From Streptomyces radicis (GTDB lineage Bacteria > Actinomycetota > Actinomycetes > Streptomycetales > Streptomycetaceae), in NCBI RefSeq assembly GCF_003626575.1, contig NZ_RBDY01000001.1, positions 496,001 through 560,000 on the forward strand: DNA of 64,000 nucleotides, given 5' to 3'. The number at the start of each line of letters is the position of its first letter. Positions within the stretch are counted from its first letter, which is position 1. This document shows, one piece after another, positions 51,021 through 60,136 of this stretch. The position numbers and the translations under genes were made by a program. The notes beneath the pieces are model-generated. The model was not told where the DNA came from. It was given only the letters and a program-made list of their open reading frames with translations, and did not search any database.

Positions 51021-52510
51021 CGGTGTTGCCTCCTGCCGTTCGCGCGGCCCATGCCGCTCTCCTTGCCCGCCGTTGCCGAGTCGGTGTCGAACTCCGCCAG
51101 CGGGCCGAGGAGTTCGCGGATGTCATGCAGGGTGTCGAGGCGCCGGACGCGTTCCATGACGGTCCTCGCCGCCGCCTCGGAGAGCCGATCGGCCGTGTTG
51201 TCACGGAACTTCAGCTCGAGGTCGCGCTCCGAGAGCGGGCGCCGAGGGCCGCCCCGGTTGGCGGACACCTCCGCGCGCCAGACGCGCCCCTCGGTGTCCA
51301 CCACGGTCAGGCGGGCCGGGAACTGATGGGGGAAGATCGCGGTGGCCCAGTCGTCGGGCACCACCTCCACCTTTGCCATCAGCGCGCGCCGCCTGGGCTC
51401 GCGGGCCAGCTCGTCGGTGTAGTCGGCCAGGCCGACGCCCAGCCCGTCGCCGCCCCCGTACAGGGCGGCGGCCACCGCGAACGGGCCGCTGAACTGCGCC
51501 TGGTAACCGCTCTCCGGCGCGCGCTTGCCCTCGATGGGCCGGCCGATGGTGCGGATCACCGGCGCGGGAACGCCCAGGGTGACGGACGCGATCCGCTCCG
51601 GGTCGAGCCCCCGCCGCCGCAGCTCCAGCGCGGCGTCCACGGCGGCGTGGGTGAAGTGGTTGGCAGGGTAGGGCTTGAAGAAGATGCCGGGCACCGCCCA
51701 CTCCGTGCCCAACCCCCGGGTGATCACGGCCGGTTCGTAGACGCCGTGCAGGAACGCCCGGAAGAAGCCGAACCTGCCCTCGAGCACGGTCGGCGGCCCG
51801 GTGAAGCCACGGGCGGCAAGCTGCGCCGCGGTCACCGCGGCCTGGGCGGCCCAGCCGCAGTGCAGCCGTTTGACGGTGCCACCCGTGCGGTTGGACTCGA
51901 TGATGCCCGACGCGGTGGAGGCGGCGATGCCGAGCACGTCCGTCAGCCCGCCCTCGTCGAGGCCGAGCAGCACCCCGGCCGCCACCGCGCCGCCCAGCGT
52001 TCCGCAGATCGAGGTGGCGTGCTGGCCGTGCTCGAAGAAGGTGGAGTTGCCCGCCTCCTCGTCGTAGCCCGCCATGCCGAGCCTGACGCACACCTCGAGG
52101 CCGAGCGCGATCGCCCGCACGGTCTCCCGCCCCGACGCCCCGGCCAGCTCGCCCGCGGCCAGCGCCGCGGGCACCACCGAGGCCGAGGGGTGCAGCACGG
52201 ACGGCAGGTGCGTGTCGTCGTAGTCGAGCGAGTGCGCGAGAACGCCGTTGGCGAGCGCGGCCAGCGGAGCGGGAACGGCCGTGGCGCCGCCGCCGATCAC
52301 GTGCGCCTGCGGGCGGCCGCCCTGCTCGGCGACGTGCGCGGTGATCGCCGCGCTGGTCGGCAGCCGGTGGGCCGCGACGCACAACCCCACGATGTCGAGC
52401 ACCCGTTGGCGCACGCTCCCGGCGACCTCGTCGGGCAGCGCCTCGTAGGAGGTGCCGTCGGCGAACGCGGCCAGCGCCGACGCCAGCGTGGCGGTCGCGG
52501 GCTCAGCCAT
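51017..52510 (-). CDS. MmgE/PrpD family protein
   Basis: A 497-residue protein with the helical MmgE/PrpD N-terminal domain (VRQRVLDIVGLCVAAHRLPT, NGVLAHSLDYDDTHLPSVLH, HPSASVVPAALA) and the C-terminal lid (GFFKPYPANHFTHAAVDAAL-type: FFKPYPANHFTHAAVDAALE). The family includes 2-methylcitrate dehydratase, cis-aconitate decarboxylase and iminodisuccinate epimerase, so it acts on small di- or tricarboxylates. Its neighbours here are a CoA transferase and a CitE-like lyase, which fits a dehydration or isomerisation of a branched dicarboxylic acid. Confidence 0.92.
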   Translation of the reverse strand: MAEPATATLASALAAFADGTSYEALPDEVAGSVRQRVLDIVGLCVAAHRLPTSAAITAHVAEQGGRPQAHVIGGGATAVPAPLAALANGVLAHSLDYDDTHLPSVLHPSASVVPAALAAGELAGASGRETVRAIALGLEVCVRLGMAGYDEEAGNSTFFEHGQHATSICGTLGGAVAAGVLLGLDEGGLTDVLGIAASTASGIIESNRTGGTVKRLHCGWAAQAAVTAAQLAARGFTGPPTVLEGRFGFFRAFLHGVYEPAVITRGLGTEWAVPGIFFKPYPANHFTHAAVDAALELRRRGLDPERIASVTLGVPAPVIRTIGRPIEGKRAPESGYQAQFSGPFAVAAALYGGGDGLGVGLADYTDELAREPRRRALMAKVEVVPDDWATAIFPHQFPARLTVVDTEGRVWRAEVSANRGGPRRPLSERDLELKFRDNTADRLSEAAARTVMERVRRLDTLHDIRELLGPLAEFDTDSATAGKESGMGRANGRRQHR

Positions 52511-53393
52511 CGGTGCCCCCGATCCCGGCGCCGCCCCGGCAGGACACGACGGTGTCCGGCACGAGGGTGTCCGACACGACGGCCAGCGGGCGGACCGGGG
52601 AGCCGGTGGCGCCGAAGAGCGGCAGCGGCGCGAGCACGAACGTGAACTCGTGCACCCCCGCCGCTGCCAGCTCGTCGAGCGCCAGCGTCTCGATGATGTA
52701 GATCCCGGACTCCACCAGCAGCACGCGGTGCGCGGGCAGCCTGCTGTGCCCGGCCCCCGGCGCGAGCCGTTCGAACGCGATGGTGTCCGCGCCCGCCGCG
52801 TGCGCCCGGCGCTCGGCGAGCCAGCGCGCGCCCGCCTCGCCCACGCCCGGCACCCCCGACTCCTCGCCCCGGTAGACCCGGTGGTCGGGGTTCTCGAAGT
52901 GCCGCCCCCAGCCGCTGCGGATCAGCACCACGTCGCCCGCGCCGACCGGGGTGCCCTGCCGCTTCTGGGCCGCCTCCAGGTCGGCGGGGGTGATCTCGTG
53001 GCCCGGCGGGCACGTCTCGCCGAGCACCGCGGGGATGTCGAGCAGGACGCCGCGCCTGACCATCGGCGCGATCGTGTGCACGCCGTGCTCGGGATAGACG
53101 CCGCCCGCCCCCGCCGCCGCCGCGTCGGCGCCGCCGTGCAGCAGCCCGTCCTGCGAGACATGGGCGAGCGCGTCGATGTGCGTGCCGACGTGCGTCCCCA
53201 TCACCACCATGTCGTTGGCCGCGGAGCCGCCGTCCGCCCGCACCCGGTCGCCGTGGCGGCGCGGCAACGTGTGCCAGTAGGCGGGGTGGTTGGGGGACTG
53301 CGGCATGCCGACGAACAGCCGCCTGCCCAGGTCGTGGATCCTGACGCCGTCCCTCACGACGCTCAGCAGACGGTCCCCTGTCGAGGGCGTCAT
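52503..53393 (-). CDS. Cyclase family protein (kynurenine-formamidase-like hydrolase)
   Basis: A 296-residue member of the metal-dependent cyclase/KynB family. The diagnostic HxGTHxDxxxH motif is HVGTHIDALAH at residues 68-78, followed by LLDIPAVLGETCPPGHEITP and IRSGWGRHFEN. Members hydrolyse N-formylkynurenine or cyclic imides and related amides (isatin, dihydrouracil-like). It overlaps the MmgE/PrpD start by eight bases. The GTG/ATG choice upstream of 53393 is uncertain. It could act before or after the hydantoinase in opening a cyclic amide. Confidence 0.9.
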   Translation of the reverse strand: MTPSTGDRLLSVVRDGVRIHDLGRRLFVGMPQSPNHPAYWHTLPRRHGDRVRADGGSAANDMVVMGTHVGTHIDALAHVSQDGLLHGGADAAAAGAGGVYPEHGVHTIAPMVRRGVLLDIPAVLGETCPPGHEITPADLEAAQKRQGTPVGAGDVVLIRSGWGRHFENPDHRVYRGEESGVPGVGEAGARWLAERRAHAAGADTIAFERLAPGAGHSRLPAHRVLLVESGIYIIETLALDELAAAGVHEFTFVLAPLPLFGATGSPVRPLAVVSDTLVPDTVVSCRGGAGIGGTDG

Positions 53394-53512
53394 CGGTCCT
53401 GCGGGGGGCGTGGCACTGCTCACGGTCGCTTCCGTTCTGGTCGGGCCGGTGCGGGAAGGGGACGACGGCGGGGACGAGGGCGAGGGCGGGGACGGTGGCG
53501 GCGCGGGCGGGC

Positions 53513-54775
53513 TCATCGGACGGCCCGCCGTTCGCGCAGCCTGGCCACCTCGGCCGGGTCCAGCCCCAGCTCCTTGACCAGCACGGCGTCGGTGTCGGCG
53601 CCGGGCGCCCTGCCGGTGAAGCGGATCGCCCCTGGCGTCCTGGACATCCGCCACATCACGTTGTGCATCAGCAGCGGCCCCAGGTCCTCGTCCCGCACCC
53701 TCGTCAGCATCCCGGCCTCCCGCACATGCGGGTCCTCGACCAGGCCGCGGGCGTCGTAGACAGGCGCCACCGCGGCCCCCGCCCCGGTGAACTCCTCGAT
53801 CACCACCTCACGGGTCCTCGCGCCGATCCACCCGGCCACCATCCCGTCGAGCAGGTCGGCGTGCGCGGCCCGGCCGCCGCCGGTCGCGAACCACGGCTCG
53901 TCGATCACCTCGGGGTGCCCGACCAGACGCATCACCCGCTCCGCGATGGCCTGCGCGCTGGTGGACACCGCGACCCAGTGGCCGTCCGATGTGCGGTAGG
54001 TGTTGCGGGGGGCGTTGTTGGTGGAACGGTTGCCGTGCCGCCGTTCCACGACGCCGAGCTGGTCGTAGACGGTGGGGGAGGGGCCCACGGCGGTGAGCAG
54101 CGGCTCGAGCAGGCTCAGGTCCACCACCTGCCCCCGGCGCAGCGGGTCGCGCTCCCGCGCGAAGAGCGCCATCATCGCCGCCGACGAGGCCGCGATGCCG
54201 CACACGCTGTCGGCCAGGCCGAACGCGGGGAGCGTCGGCGGCCCTTCGGGCTCGCCCGTCAGATGGGCGAAGCCGCTCATGGCCTCCGCCAGCGTGCCGA
54301 ACCCCGCCCGCCCCGCGTAGGGGCCGCGCTGCCCGAAGCCGCTGATCCTGACGATCACCAGACCGGGGTTGAGCGAGTGCAGCTCATCGGGGCCGATGCC
54401 CCAGCGTTCCAACGTGCCGGGTCGGAAGCTCTCCACCAGCACGTCCGCGCGGGCCACCAGCCCGCGGAAGACGTCGGCGCCCTCGGGGTCGGACAGGCTC
54501 AGGCCCACCGTTCGCTTGTTGCGGGACACCTCCTTCCACCACAGCGGGTGCCCGTCCTTGGCGTGGCCGTGGCCGCGCAGCCCGTCGCCCGCCACCGGGT
54601 GCTCGATCTTGATGACGTCGGCGCCGTAGTCGCCGAGCAGCTGCGCGCACAGCGGCCCGGCCAGGATGGTCGCCGCGTCGATGACGGTGAGACCGGCGAG
54701 CGGCCCGGTCGCGGGCCCGTCGGCCTCGGCCCCCTCGGGGGAGGGGGCGCGCGGCTCGTCGCGTGGGTCAGTCAT
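53513..54775 (-). CDS. CaiB/BaiF-type (family III) CoA transferase
   Basis: A 420-residue family III CoA transferase. The N-terminal block LAGLTVIDAATILAGPLCAQ with LLGDYGADVIKIEHP is typical. The catalytic-Asp region shows FGLADSVCGIAASSAAMMAL, and GFGQRGPYAGRAGF and NAPRNTYRTSDGHWVAV are further family signatures. It moves CoA between acyl-CoA and a free acid, here presumably activating a di-carboxylate for the CitE-like lyase. GAGAGGAA precedes 54775; the gene overlaps the IclR stop by eight bases. Confidence 0.93.
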   Translation of the reverse strand: MTDPRDEPRAPSPEGAEADGPATGPLAGLTVIDAATILAGPLCAQLLGDYGADVIKIEHPVAGDGLRGHGHAKDGHPLWWKEVSRNKRTVGLSLSDPEGADVFRGLVARADVLVESFRPGTLERWGIGPDELHSLNPGLVIVRISGFGQRGPYAGRAGFGTLAEAMSGFAHLTGEPEGPPTLPAFGLADSVCGIAASSAAMMALFARERDPLRRGQVVDLSLLEPLLTAVGPSPTVYDQLGVVERRHGNRSTNNAPRNTYRTSDGHWVAVSTSAQAIAERVMRLVGHPEVIDEPWFATGGGRAAHADLLDGMVAGWIGARTREVVIEEFTGAGAAVAPVYDARGLVEDPHVREAGMLTRVRDEDLGPLLMHNVMWRMSRTPGAIRFTGRAPGADTDAVLVKELGLDPAEVARLRERRAVR

Positions 54776-55622
54776 GGGATTCCTCTCGTGGCGCGGGTGG
54801 CCAGGGCACGCCCCGGGCCGCGCCGTCCTGGGCGCGGTGCCCCGCGCCCAGGTCGGCGGAGATGTCGGCGGCGGCCCGTGCCACCACCTCGCCCAGCCAC
54901 TCCTGGCTGGCGTCGTCGAACATCTGGCGCGTGCCGCACACGGACACCGAACCCACGACCTGCCCGGTGGCCCCGTGGACGGCCGCGGCGACGCTGGCCG
55001 CCTCGGCCTGCCGCTCGCCGAAGCTGGCCGCGTAGCCCAGCTTGCGGATGCGGCCGATCTCCTCACGGAGCGCCCCGGCCGAGGTGATGGTGGCCTCGGT
55101 GACGCCCTCGAGCCTGTGGTGCTCGATGTAGTCCGTCACCTCGGCGTCGGGCAGCGCGGCGAGGATCGCCTTGGACGAGGAGCCCGCGTGCAGCGGGTGG
55201 CTGGTGCCGAGCGCGACCGACATCCGGATCTCGTGCGGGGAGAGCACCTGGTCCACATACACCCGCGTCCAGCCCTGCCGGACGGACAGCGTGCTGGTCT
55301 GGCCGGTCCGCCGGGCCAGCGCGGCCAGGTGACGGTGCGCCACGGCGGTGATGTCGAGCTCGCGCATCGCGGCGAGGCCGATCCGCAGGGCGCCGGGGCC
55401 AAGGCCGTAGAGCTTGGTCTCCTCGTCGAACCTGAGGAACTGGCCTGCCACGAGCTCGCGCAGGATGCGGTGGGCCACCGCCTTGGACAGCCCGGTCTCC
55501 CGGGCGACGCTTGAGACCCCGGACTTCGGCGATCGGGCGATCGCGTCGATCACGGCCAGGGCCCTGGCGGTGCCGGAGCGGGACTGTCCTGGCGGGGAGG
55601 TGAGGGTGTCGTCGGTGGCCAT
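54768..55622 (-). CDS. IclR-family transcriptional regulator
   Basis: A 284-residue IclR regulator. The winged helix is ALAVIDAIARSPKSGVSSVA with ETGLSKAVAHRILRELVA; the effector domain shows MSVALGTSHPLHAGSSSKAI and IRKLGYAASFGERQAEAASV, with the conserved Gly-rich/Cys region SVSVCGTRQMF. It lies in the middle of the minus-strand array, with an 89-bp gap upstream and an eight-base overlap downstream, so it may have its own promoter and control the enzymes from CoA transferase to CitE as well as the importer. Confidence 0.92.
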   Translation of the reverse strand: MATDDTLTSPPGQSRSGTARALAVIDAIARSPKSGVSSVARETGLSKAVAHRILRELVAGQFLRFDEETKLYGLGPGALRIGLAAMRELDITAVAHRHLAALARRTGQTSTLSVRQGWTRVYVDQVLSPHEIRMSVALGTSHPLHAGSSSKAILAALPDAEVTDYIEHHRLEGVTEATITSAGALREEIGRIRKLGYAASFGERQAEAASVAAAVHGATGQVVGSVSVCGTRQMFDDASQEWLGEVVARAAADISADLGAGHRAQDGAARGVPWPPAPREESHD

Positions 55623-55711
55623 GGGTTCCTCGGTTGCGTCGTGGCCGACTGGTGCGGCGGTGGGTGGGGGCTGCGGTCGCGGTCAACGGCCGCCCGCTGG
55701 GGGCGGATCGG

Positions 55712-56995
55712 TCACCCGCTCCCGATCGCCTCAGTCAACACCGGGACGTTGCCGCGCACGGCGCGGGAGTAGGGGCAGACGAGGTGGGCCGCCGCGGTCA
55801 GTTCGCGCAGGCGCGCGGTCGGCAGCCCCGAGGCGCGCACCCGCAGCTCGACGGAGAGCCCGTAGGCGCCGTCGGCGGCCGAGGTGAGGGTGACCGAGGC
55901 GGTGACGGACGCCTCGCCGAGGGCCACGCGCCGCCGCCTGGCCACGACGCCGAGCGCGCTGCGGAAGCACGCGGCGTACCCCGCGGCGAACAGCTCCTCG
56001 GGGTCGGTTCCGGTGTCCCCGGGGCCGCGCTCGGCCGGGCGGGTCAGGGCCACGTCGAGCGCGCCGGTGCGGGAGCGGGCCCGGCCCGACCTGCCCTCGT
56101 CGACCTCGACGGCCGCGGTGTACAACGCCCTTGGCGCGGGCGCCTGTCGGCCGTCGCGGGCGTGGGCCAGGACATGGGCGGCGAGCGCGGCCGCGAAACG
56201 CTCGGGCTGCTCCTCCGCGACGAAGTCGGTGCCGTCGGGGATCACGGTCAGCTCCGCCCAGGGCAGCGCGGCCTCGACCACGTCGTTCATCCGGTCGAGC
56301 ACGTCGTCGCCGCCGTGCAGCAGGAGCGTCGGGACGTCGGCCAGCCTCGCCGGGTCGAGCCGGTGCGCGAAGACCGCCCGGTAGGCGACCGCGTAGTCGG
56401 GGCCGACGCTGAGGTACTCGGCGACCTGCCGGCTGGCCGACGCGGCGCCGATGGTCGGGTAGAGGCGGCGCACGCGTTCCCAGATCACGGCCAGGTGCCC
56501 GCCGTCCTCGTCCAGCGTGTAACCCGGCGCGTAGGTCGCGGACTTCTCGGCCCGCTCCGCGTCCGAGTAGAGCGGAAGCCCCTGGAAGACCAGCCCGCGC
56601 ACCCGCTCGGGCCGCAGCAGCGCCGCCTCGGCCGCGATCACCGCGCCGGTGTGCTGGCCGAGCAGGTGGACATCGGCCAGGCCGAGCGCGTCGGCGATCA
56701 GCCAGAGCGCCTCCGCGTACCGGGGGATCGACCACGCCTCGGGCGCCGGGTCGGACATCCCGAACCCCGGGGTGTCCACGGCGATCACCCGCACCCCGTG
56801 GGCGGCGAGCGGGCCGAGGGCGGGCTCGAACGTCGCCGACGACAGCGGGGACTGGTGCAGCATCAGCAGCACTGGCCCGTCGTCGGGGCCCGCGTGCCGG
56901 TGGTGGACCTGCCCCCATGGCAGGGTGACATAGCCGCGCTCGGCGGCGCCGCGCAGGTGCGTCACCTCGGGAACGGCGGCGGCCGTGGCGCTCAT
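55712..56995 (-). CDS. Alpha/beta-hydrolase fused to an Ohr/OsmC domain
   Basis: A 427-residue fusion. Residues about 20-280 are an alpha/beta-hydrolase (VLLMLHQSPLSSATFEPALG, VDTPGFGMSDPAPEAW, LLGQHTGAVIAAEAAL, LLLHGGDDVLDRM). The nucleophile elbow GxSxG reads GQHTG (113-117), with His115 where Ser is expected. Residues about 289-427 are a complete Ohr-type domain with both peroxidatic cysteines, Cys343 (AGYAACFRSAL) and Cys407 (HLVCPYSRA). Ohr proteins reduce organic hydroperoxides. Four-base overlap with the M20 gene. The join is in one open frame without any sign of a sequencing error. Confidence 0.88.
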   Translation of the reverse strand: MSATAAAVPEVTHLRGAAERGYVTLPWGQVHHRHAGPDDGPVLLMLHQSPLSSATFEPALGPLAAHGVRVIAVDTPGFGMSDPAPEAWSIPRYAEALWLIADALGLADVHLLGQHTGAVIAAEAALLRPERVRGLVFQGLPLYSDAERAEKSATYAPGYTLDEDGGHLAVIWERVRRLYPTIGAASASRQVAEYLSVGPDYAVAYRAVFAHRLDPARLADVPTLLLHGGDDVLDRMNDVVEAALPWAELTVIPDGTDFVAEEQPERFAAALAAHVLAHARDGRQAPAPRALYTAAVEVDEGRSGRARSRTGALDVALTRPAERGPGDTGTDPEELFAAGYAACFRSALGVVARRRRVALGEASVTASVTLTSAADGAYGLSVELRVRASGLPTARLRELTAAAHLVCPYSRAVRGNVPVLTEAIGSG

Positions 56996-58404
56996 CGCCG
57001 CGCCTCCCCCGTGCTCCGGGCGTCGGCCGCTGTCGCCGCTGTCGCCGGTGCCGAGGCCATGGCGGCCATCACCTCGATGACGTGCTTGACGCCCATGCGG
57101 TAGTCCTCCAGCCTGATGTGCTCGTTGGGCCCGTCGATGCCCGCGTCCGCCCGTGAGACCCCGACGCCGACGATCGGCGGCCCGGCCAGCGCGCCCTGGT
57201 TGCCGATCCACTGGGTGTAGGGCTCCGCGACGGGCTCGGCGCCGTAGACCCGGCGGGCGGCGTCGGCGACCAGGGACACGAACGGGTCGCGGTGGTCGGT
57301 CAGATGGGGGCGGCTCGACGCCATCACCCGGACGTCCAGGTCGCCGAAGCCCGCGAGCCGCAGATGGTCGGTCAGCGCCGCGAGGACGCGGTCGGGGTCC
57401 TGCCCGGCGATCAGCCGGATCTCGATCTTGGCGGTGGCGGTGGCGGGCAGGCCGAGCGTGATGTCGTCCCGGTTGTCGCCGCCCTCGACGCCGGTGACGG
57501 TCAACGTGGGGCGGGTGCGGATCGCCACCGCGGCCCCGGGTGCGTCGAGGTCGCCGGTGAAACGTTCGACCCCGGCCCGTTCACGCAGGAACGCCGCGTC
57601 GAACGGCAACGCCCTCAGCAGCTCGGACTCCCGCTCCGTCGGCGGGCGGACGCCGTCGGCGAAGCCCTCGAAGGTGACGGTGCCGTCGGGGCGCTGGAGC
57701 GACGCGAGCGCCGCGGTCAGCCGCGCCGTCGCGGCGGGGAGCAGCGCGGCGTTCTGGCTGGTCAGCTCCCTGGCGAGGGTGCGCGCCTTGAGGCGCACAT
57801 AGAGCACGCCCTTCTCGCCGAGCTTGAGCAGCGGGCGGCCCCGCTCGTCGAGCCAGGAGTTCTCCCACAGCGCGGCGTCGGCGGCGAGCCGCTCACGGTG
57901 CGCCTCGGCGAAGGAGGCGAGGCCCGGGCTGTGCAGCCACTTCTTGCCCTCCATGATGAACCGGCTGGTCACCGGGGGCCGCAGGCCCGCGAGCCGCCAC
58001 GCGGCGGCGGCGTGCACCCGGGAGAGCAACGCGCCCTTGTCGTCGGCGACTCCGCGTGCGTAGAGCCGCCCCTCGTGGATCTCGGCGGCGTAGGGCGGGC
58101 TGATCCAGGCGTCGTCGTCGCCGGTCGGCTCGACCTCGACGTCGTAGTGGTTGAAGTGCAGCAGGGCGCGTTCGCCGCCGTCGATCTCGCCCAGGACATA
58201 GGGGTGCGAGTCCTGCCAGGGGATCACCTCGGCGCTGCCGCCCCAGCGGCGCAGCGACGCGGCCAGGAAGTCGGCGGTCTCCGCCATCTTCTCCGGCTCC
58301 TGGCGTCGGCTGCGGATGCGGCACAGGGCCCGCAACTCCTCGACAAAGGTGTCGAAATGGGTGTCCACCGCGTCGAGCGCCGCGGAGGGGTCCGGCTGGG
58401 GCAT
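56992..58404 (-). CDS. M20-family metallohydrolase with altered catalytic glutamates
   Basis: A 470-residue M20 dipeptidase/deacylase. Metal-site His86 and Asp88 (LLHFNHYDVEV), Asp121/122 (VADDKGALL) and the C-terminal GIDGPNEHIRLEDY are present. The EGEEEIGSP catalytic string of the family reads EGKKWLHSP (residues 152-160), replacing the general-base Glu and the bridging metal ligand with Lys-Lys-Trp. The protein is otherwise full length. AAGGAGA precedes 58404. It follows the SDR gene by 70 bases and overlaps the hydrolase-Ohr gene. Confidence 0.88.
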   Translation of the reverse strand: MPQPDPSAALDAVDTHFDTFVEELRALCRIRSRRQEPEKMAETADFLAASLRRWGGSAEVIPWQDSHPYVLGEIDGGERALLHFNHYDVEVEPTGDDDAWISPPYAAEIHEGRLYARGVADDKGALLSRVHAAAAWRLAGLRPPVTSRFIMEGKKWLHSPGLASFAEAHRERLAADAALWENSWLDERGRPLLKLGEKGVLYVRLKARTLARELTSQNAALLPAATARLTAALASLQRPDGTVTFEGFADGVRPPTERESELLRALPFDAAFLRERAGVERFTGDLDAPGAAVAIRTRPTLTVTGVEGGDNRDDITLGLPATATAKIEIRLIAGQDPDRVLAALTDHLRLAGFGDLDVRVMASSRPHLTDHRDPFVSLVADAARRVYGAEPVAEPYTQWIGNQGALAGPPIVGVGVSRADAGIDGPNEHIRLEDYRMGVKHVIEVMAAMASAPATAATAADARSTGEARR

Positions 58405-58474
58405 GGTCGTCGTTCTCCTTCACTCACCGGCCGCCGCCGGTCGTCCGTCGTGGGTCCCGATGGGTCCCGATCCG

Positions 58475-59266
58475 CTAGTGGATGACCGCGCCGCCGTCCA
58501 CGAAGAGGGTGTGGCCCGTGGTCATCGCCGCGGCCGGGCTGAGCAGGTAGGCCACGGCGTTCGCCACGTCCGCCGTCCCCGCCATCCGCCCGAGCGGGAT
58601 CGAGGCGAGCTTGTCCCGCACATAGGCGGCGTCGGCCCTGACGTCCTCGGTCATCGCGGTCCTGACGATGGTGGGCGCCACCGCGTTGACCCGGATGCCG
58701 TCCGGCGCCCACTCCAGGGCCAGGACCCGGGCCATGTGCATGACCGCCGCCTTGCTGAGGCAGTAGCCGAGGGTGTCCGGCACGGCGATGTGGCCGTTGG
58801 TCGAGCCCAGGTTCACCACGCTCGCCCCGCCGCTCGCGCGCAGCGCCGGGTGGGCGGCGCGGGTGACGCGGAACGTCCCGGTGAGGTTGACGTCGACGAC
58901 CTCGGCGAAGTCCTCGTCCGTCATGGCGGCCGCGGGGCCCCGGCGGACCACGCCAGCGTTGTTCACCAGGTGGTCGAGGCGCCCGTGCGCGGCCAGCACC
59001 TCGGCCACCAACTCCGCGCAGGAATCGGCCGATCGGATGTCCACCCGGTGCCGGGTGTGGCCCTCGCCCGGCGGCGGCTCGGCCTCCCAGCCCGAGGGGC
59101 CCGCCGGGCCCGCCGGGTCGGCGAGGTCGGCCGCCGCGACGCGGCAGCCGAGCGCCGCGAGGCGGGCCACCACGGCGGCGCCGATGCCCCGCGCCGCCCC
59201 GGTGACCAGGGCCACGCGCCCGTCGAGGCGGTAGGGGTCGGCCGCGCCGGTGGAGCCGCCGGTCAC
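58475..59266 (-). CDS. Short-chain dehydrogenase/reductase (SDR)
   Basis: A 263-residue classical SDR. The cofactor loop is ALVTGAARGIGAAVVARL, with NNAGVV and the catalytic Ser-Tyr-Lys in NLGSTNGHIAV and LGYCLSKAAV. Asp47 (AAADLAD) after the second strand suggests NAD preference. The GTG start overlaps the ABC permease stop (GTGA). Oxidoreduction of a hydroxy or keto acid intermediate is likely; the substrate is unknown. Confidence 0.92.
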   Translation of the reverse strand: MTGGSTGAADPYRLDGRVALVTGAARGIGAAVVARLAALGCRVAAADLADPAGPAGPSGWEAEPPPGEGHTRHRVDIRSADSCAELVAEVLAAHGRLDHLVNNAGVVRRGPAAAMTDEDFAEVVDVNLTGTFRVTRAAHPALRASGGASVVNLGSTNGHIAVPDTLGYCLSKAAVMHMARVLALEWAPDGIRVNAVAPTIVRTAMTEDVRADAAYVRDKLASIPLGRMAGTADVANAVAYLLSPAAAMTTGHTLFVDGGAVIH

Positions 59267-60126
59267 GAGGCCACCACGGTGTTCTGCTGCGCCCAGAACG
59301 CCACGCGCTTCTGGATGGAGCGGATCACGAAGTGCGCCAGCAGGCCGAGCGCGGAGAGCACGAGCAGCACCGCGAACATCCCGGCGATGTCGAAGTTGTA
59401 GTTGGTCTGGAGCAGCAGATAACCCAGGCCCTCCTTGGCGCCGATGAACTCGCCGACCACCGCGCCCAGGATCGCGAACACGATCCCGATGTCGAGCCCG
59501 GCGAAGATGAACGGCAGCGCCGTGGGGAACTGCACCATCCGGAACACCTGCCAGCGGCTGGCGCGGAACGCCTTCAGCATCTGGACGCGGTCGGCGTCCG
59601 CGGAGCGCAGCCCCTCGATGACGTTGACGAGCATCGGGAAGAAGGAGATGACCGCGGCCATCACCACCTTGCTGGTCATGCCGAAGCCGAACCAGACGAC
59701 GAACAGCGGCGCGAGCGCCACCTTGGGAACGGTCTGGAACGCCACGATGTACGGCATCAGGGTGCGCTCGACCAGCCGCACCTGGCTGATCGCGGTGCCG
59801 AGCACCAGCGCGGCGCCCACCCCGAAGACGAAGCCGAGCAGCGCCTCCTGCACGGTGACCTGGAGGTGCCCCCAGAAGAGGTCGTCGGTCAGCTGCCGCC
59901 ACAGCGCGTCGGCGATCTGGGAGGGCTTGGGCAGGACGTACTCGTCGATGCCCATGGGCCTGATGGCGTACTCCCAGAACAGCATGACGGCCACGAACAC
60001 GCCGGGGACCAGCAGGAGTTCGGGGCGTTCACGCGGGTCGGGGACGCGCAGCCGGGCGCGCCGGGCGCCGGTGGGCGCGTCGGGCGCGGGGCCGCCGACC
60101 GGGACGTCGGTCTTGTGCGTGGTCAT
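59263..60126 (-). CDS. ABC transporter permease (SsuC/TauC/ThiX type)
   Basis: A 287-residue permease of the nitrate/sulfonate/taurine/hydroxymethylpyrimidine group. Transmembrane segments include LLLVPGVFVAVMLFWEYAI and LLGFVFGVGAALVLGTAISQ. The EAA loop is LKAFRASRWQVFRMVQFPTA, and VPKVALAPLFVVWFGFGMTS is family-typical. Ten bases after the ATPase gene; four-base overlap with the SDR gene. Confidence 0.94.
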   Translation of the reverse strand: MTTHKTDVPVGGPAPDAPTGARRARLRVPDPRERPELLLVPGVFVAVMLFWEYAIRPMGIDEYVLPKPSQIADALWRQLTDDLFWGHLQVTVQEALLGFVFGVGAALVLGTAISQVRLVERTLMPYIVAFQTVPKVALAPLFVVWFGFGMTSKVVMAAVISFFPMLVNVIEGLRSADADRVQMLKAFRASRWQVFRMVQFPTALPFIFAGLDIGIVFAILGAVVGEFIGAKEGLGYLLLQTNYNFDIAGMFAVLLVLSALGLLAHFVIRSIQKRVAFWAQQNTVVAS

Positions 60127-60136
60127 CCTGGCCTCC

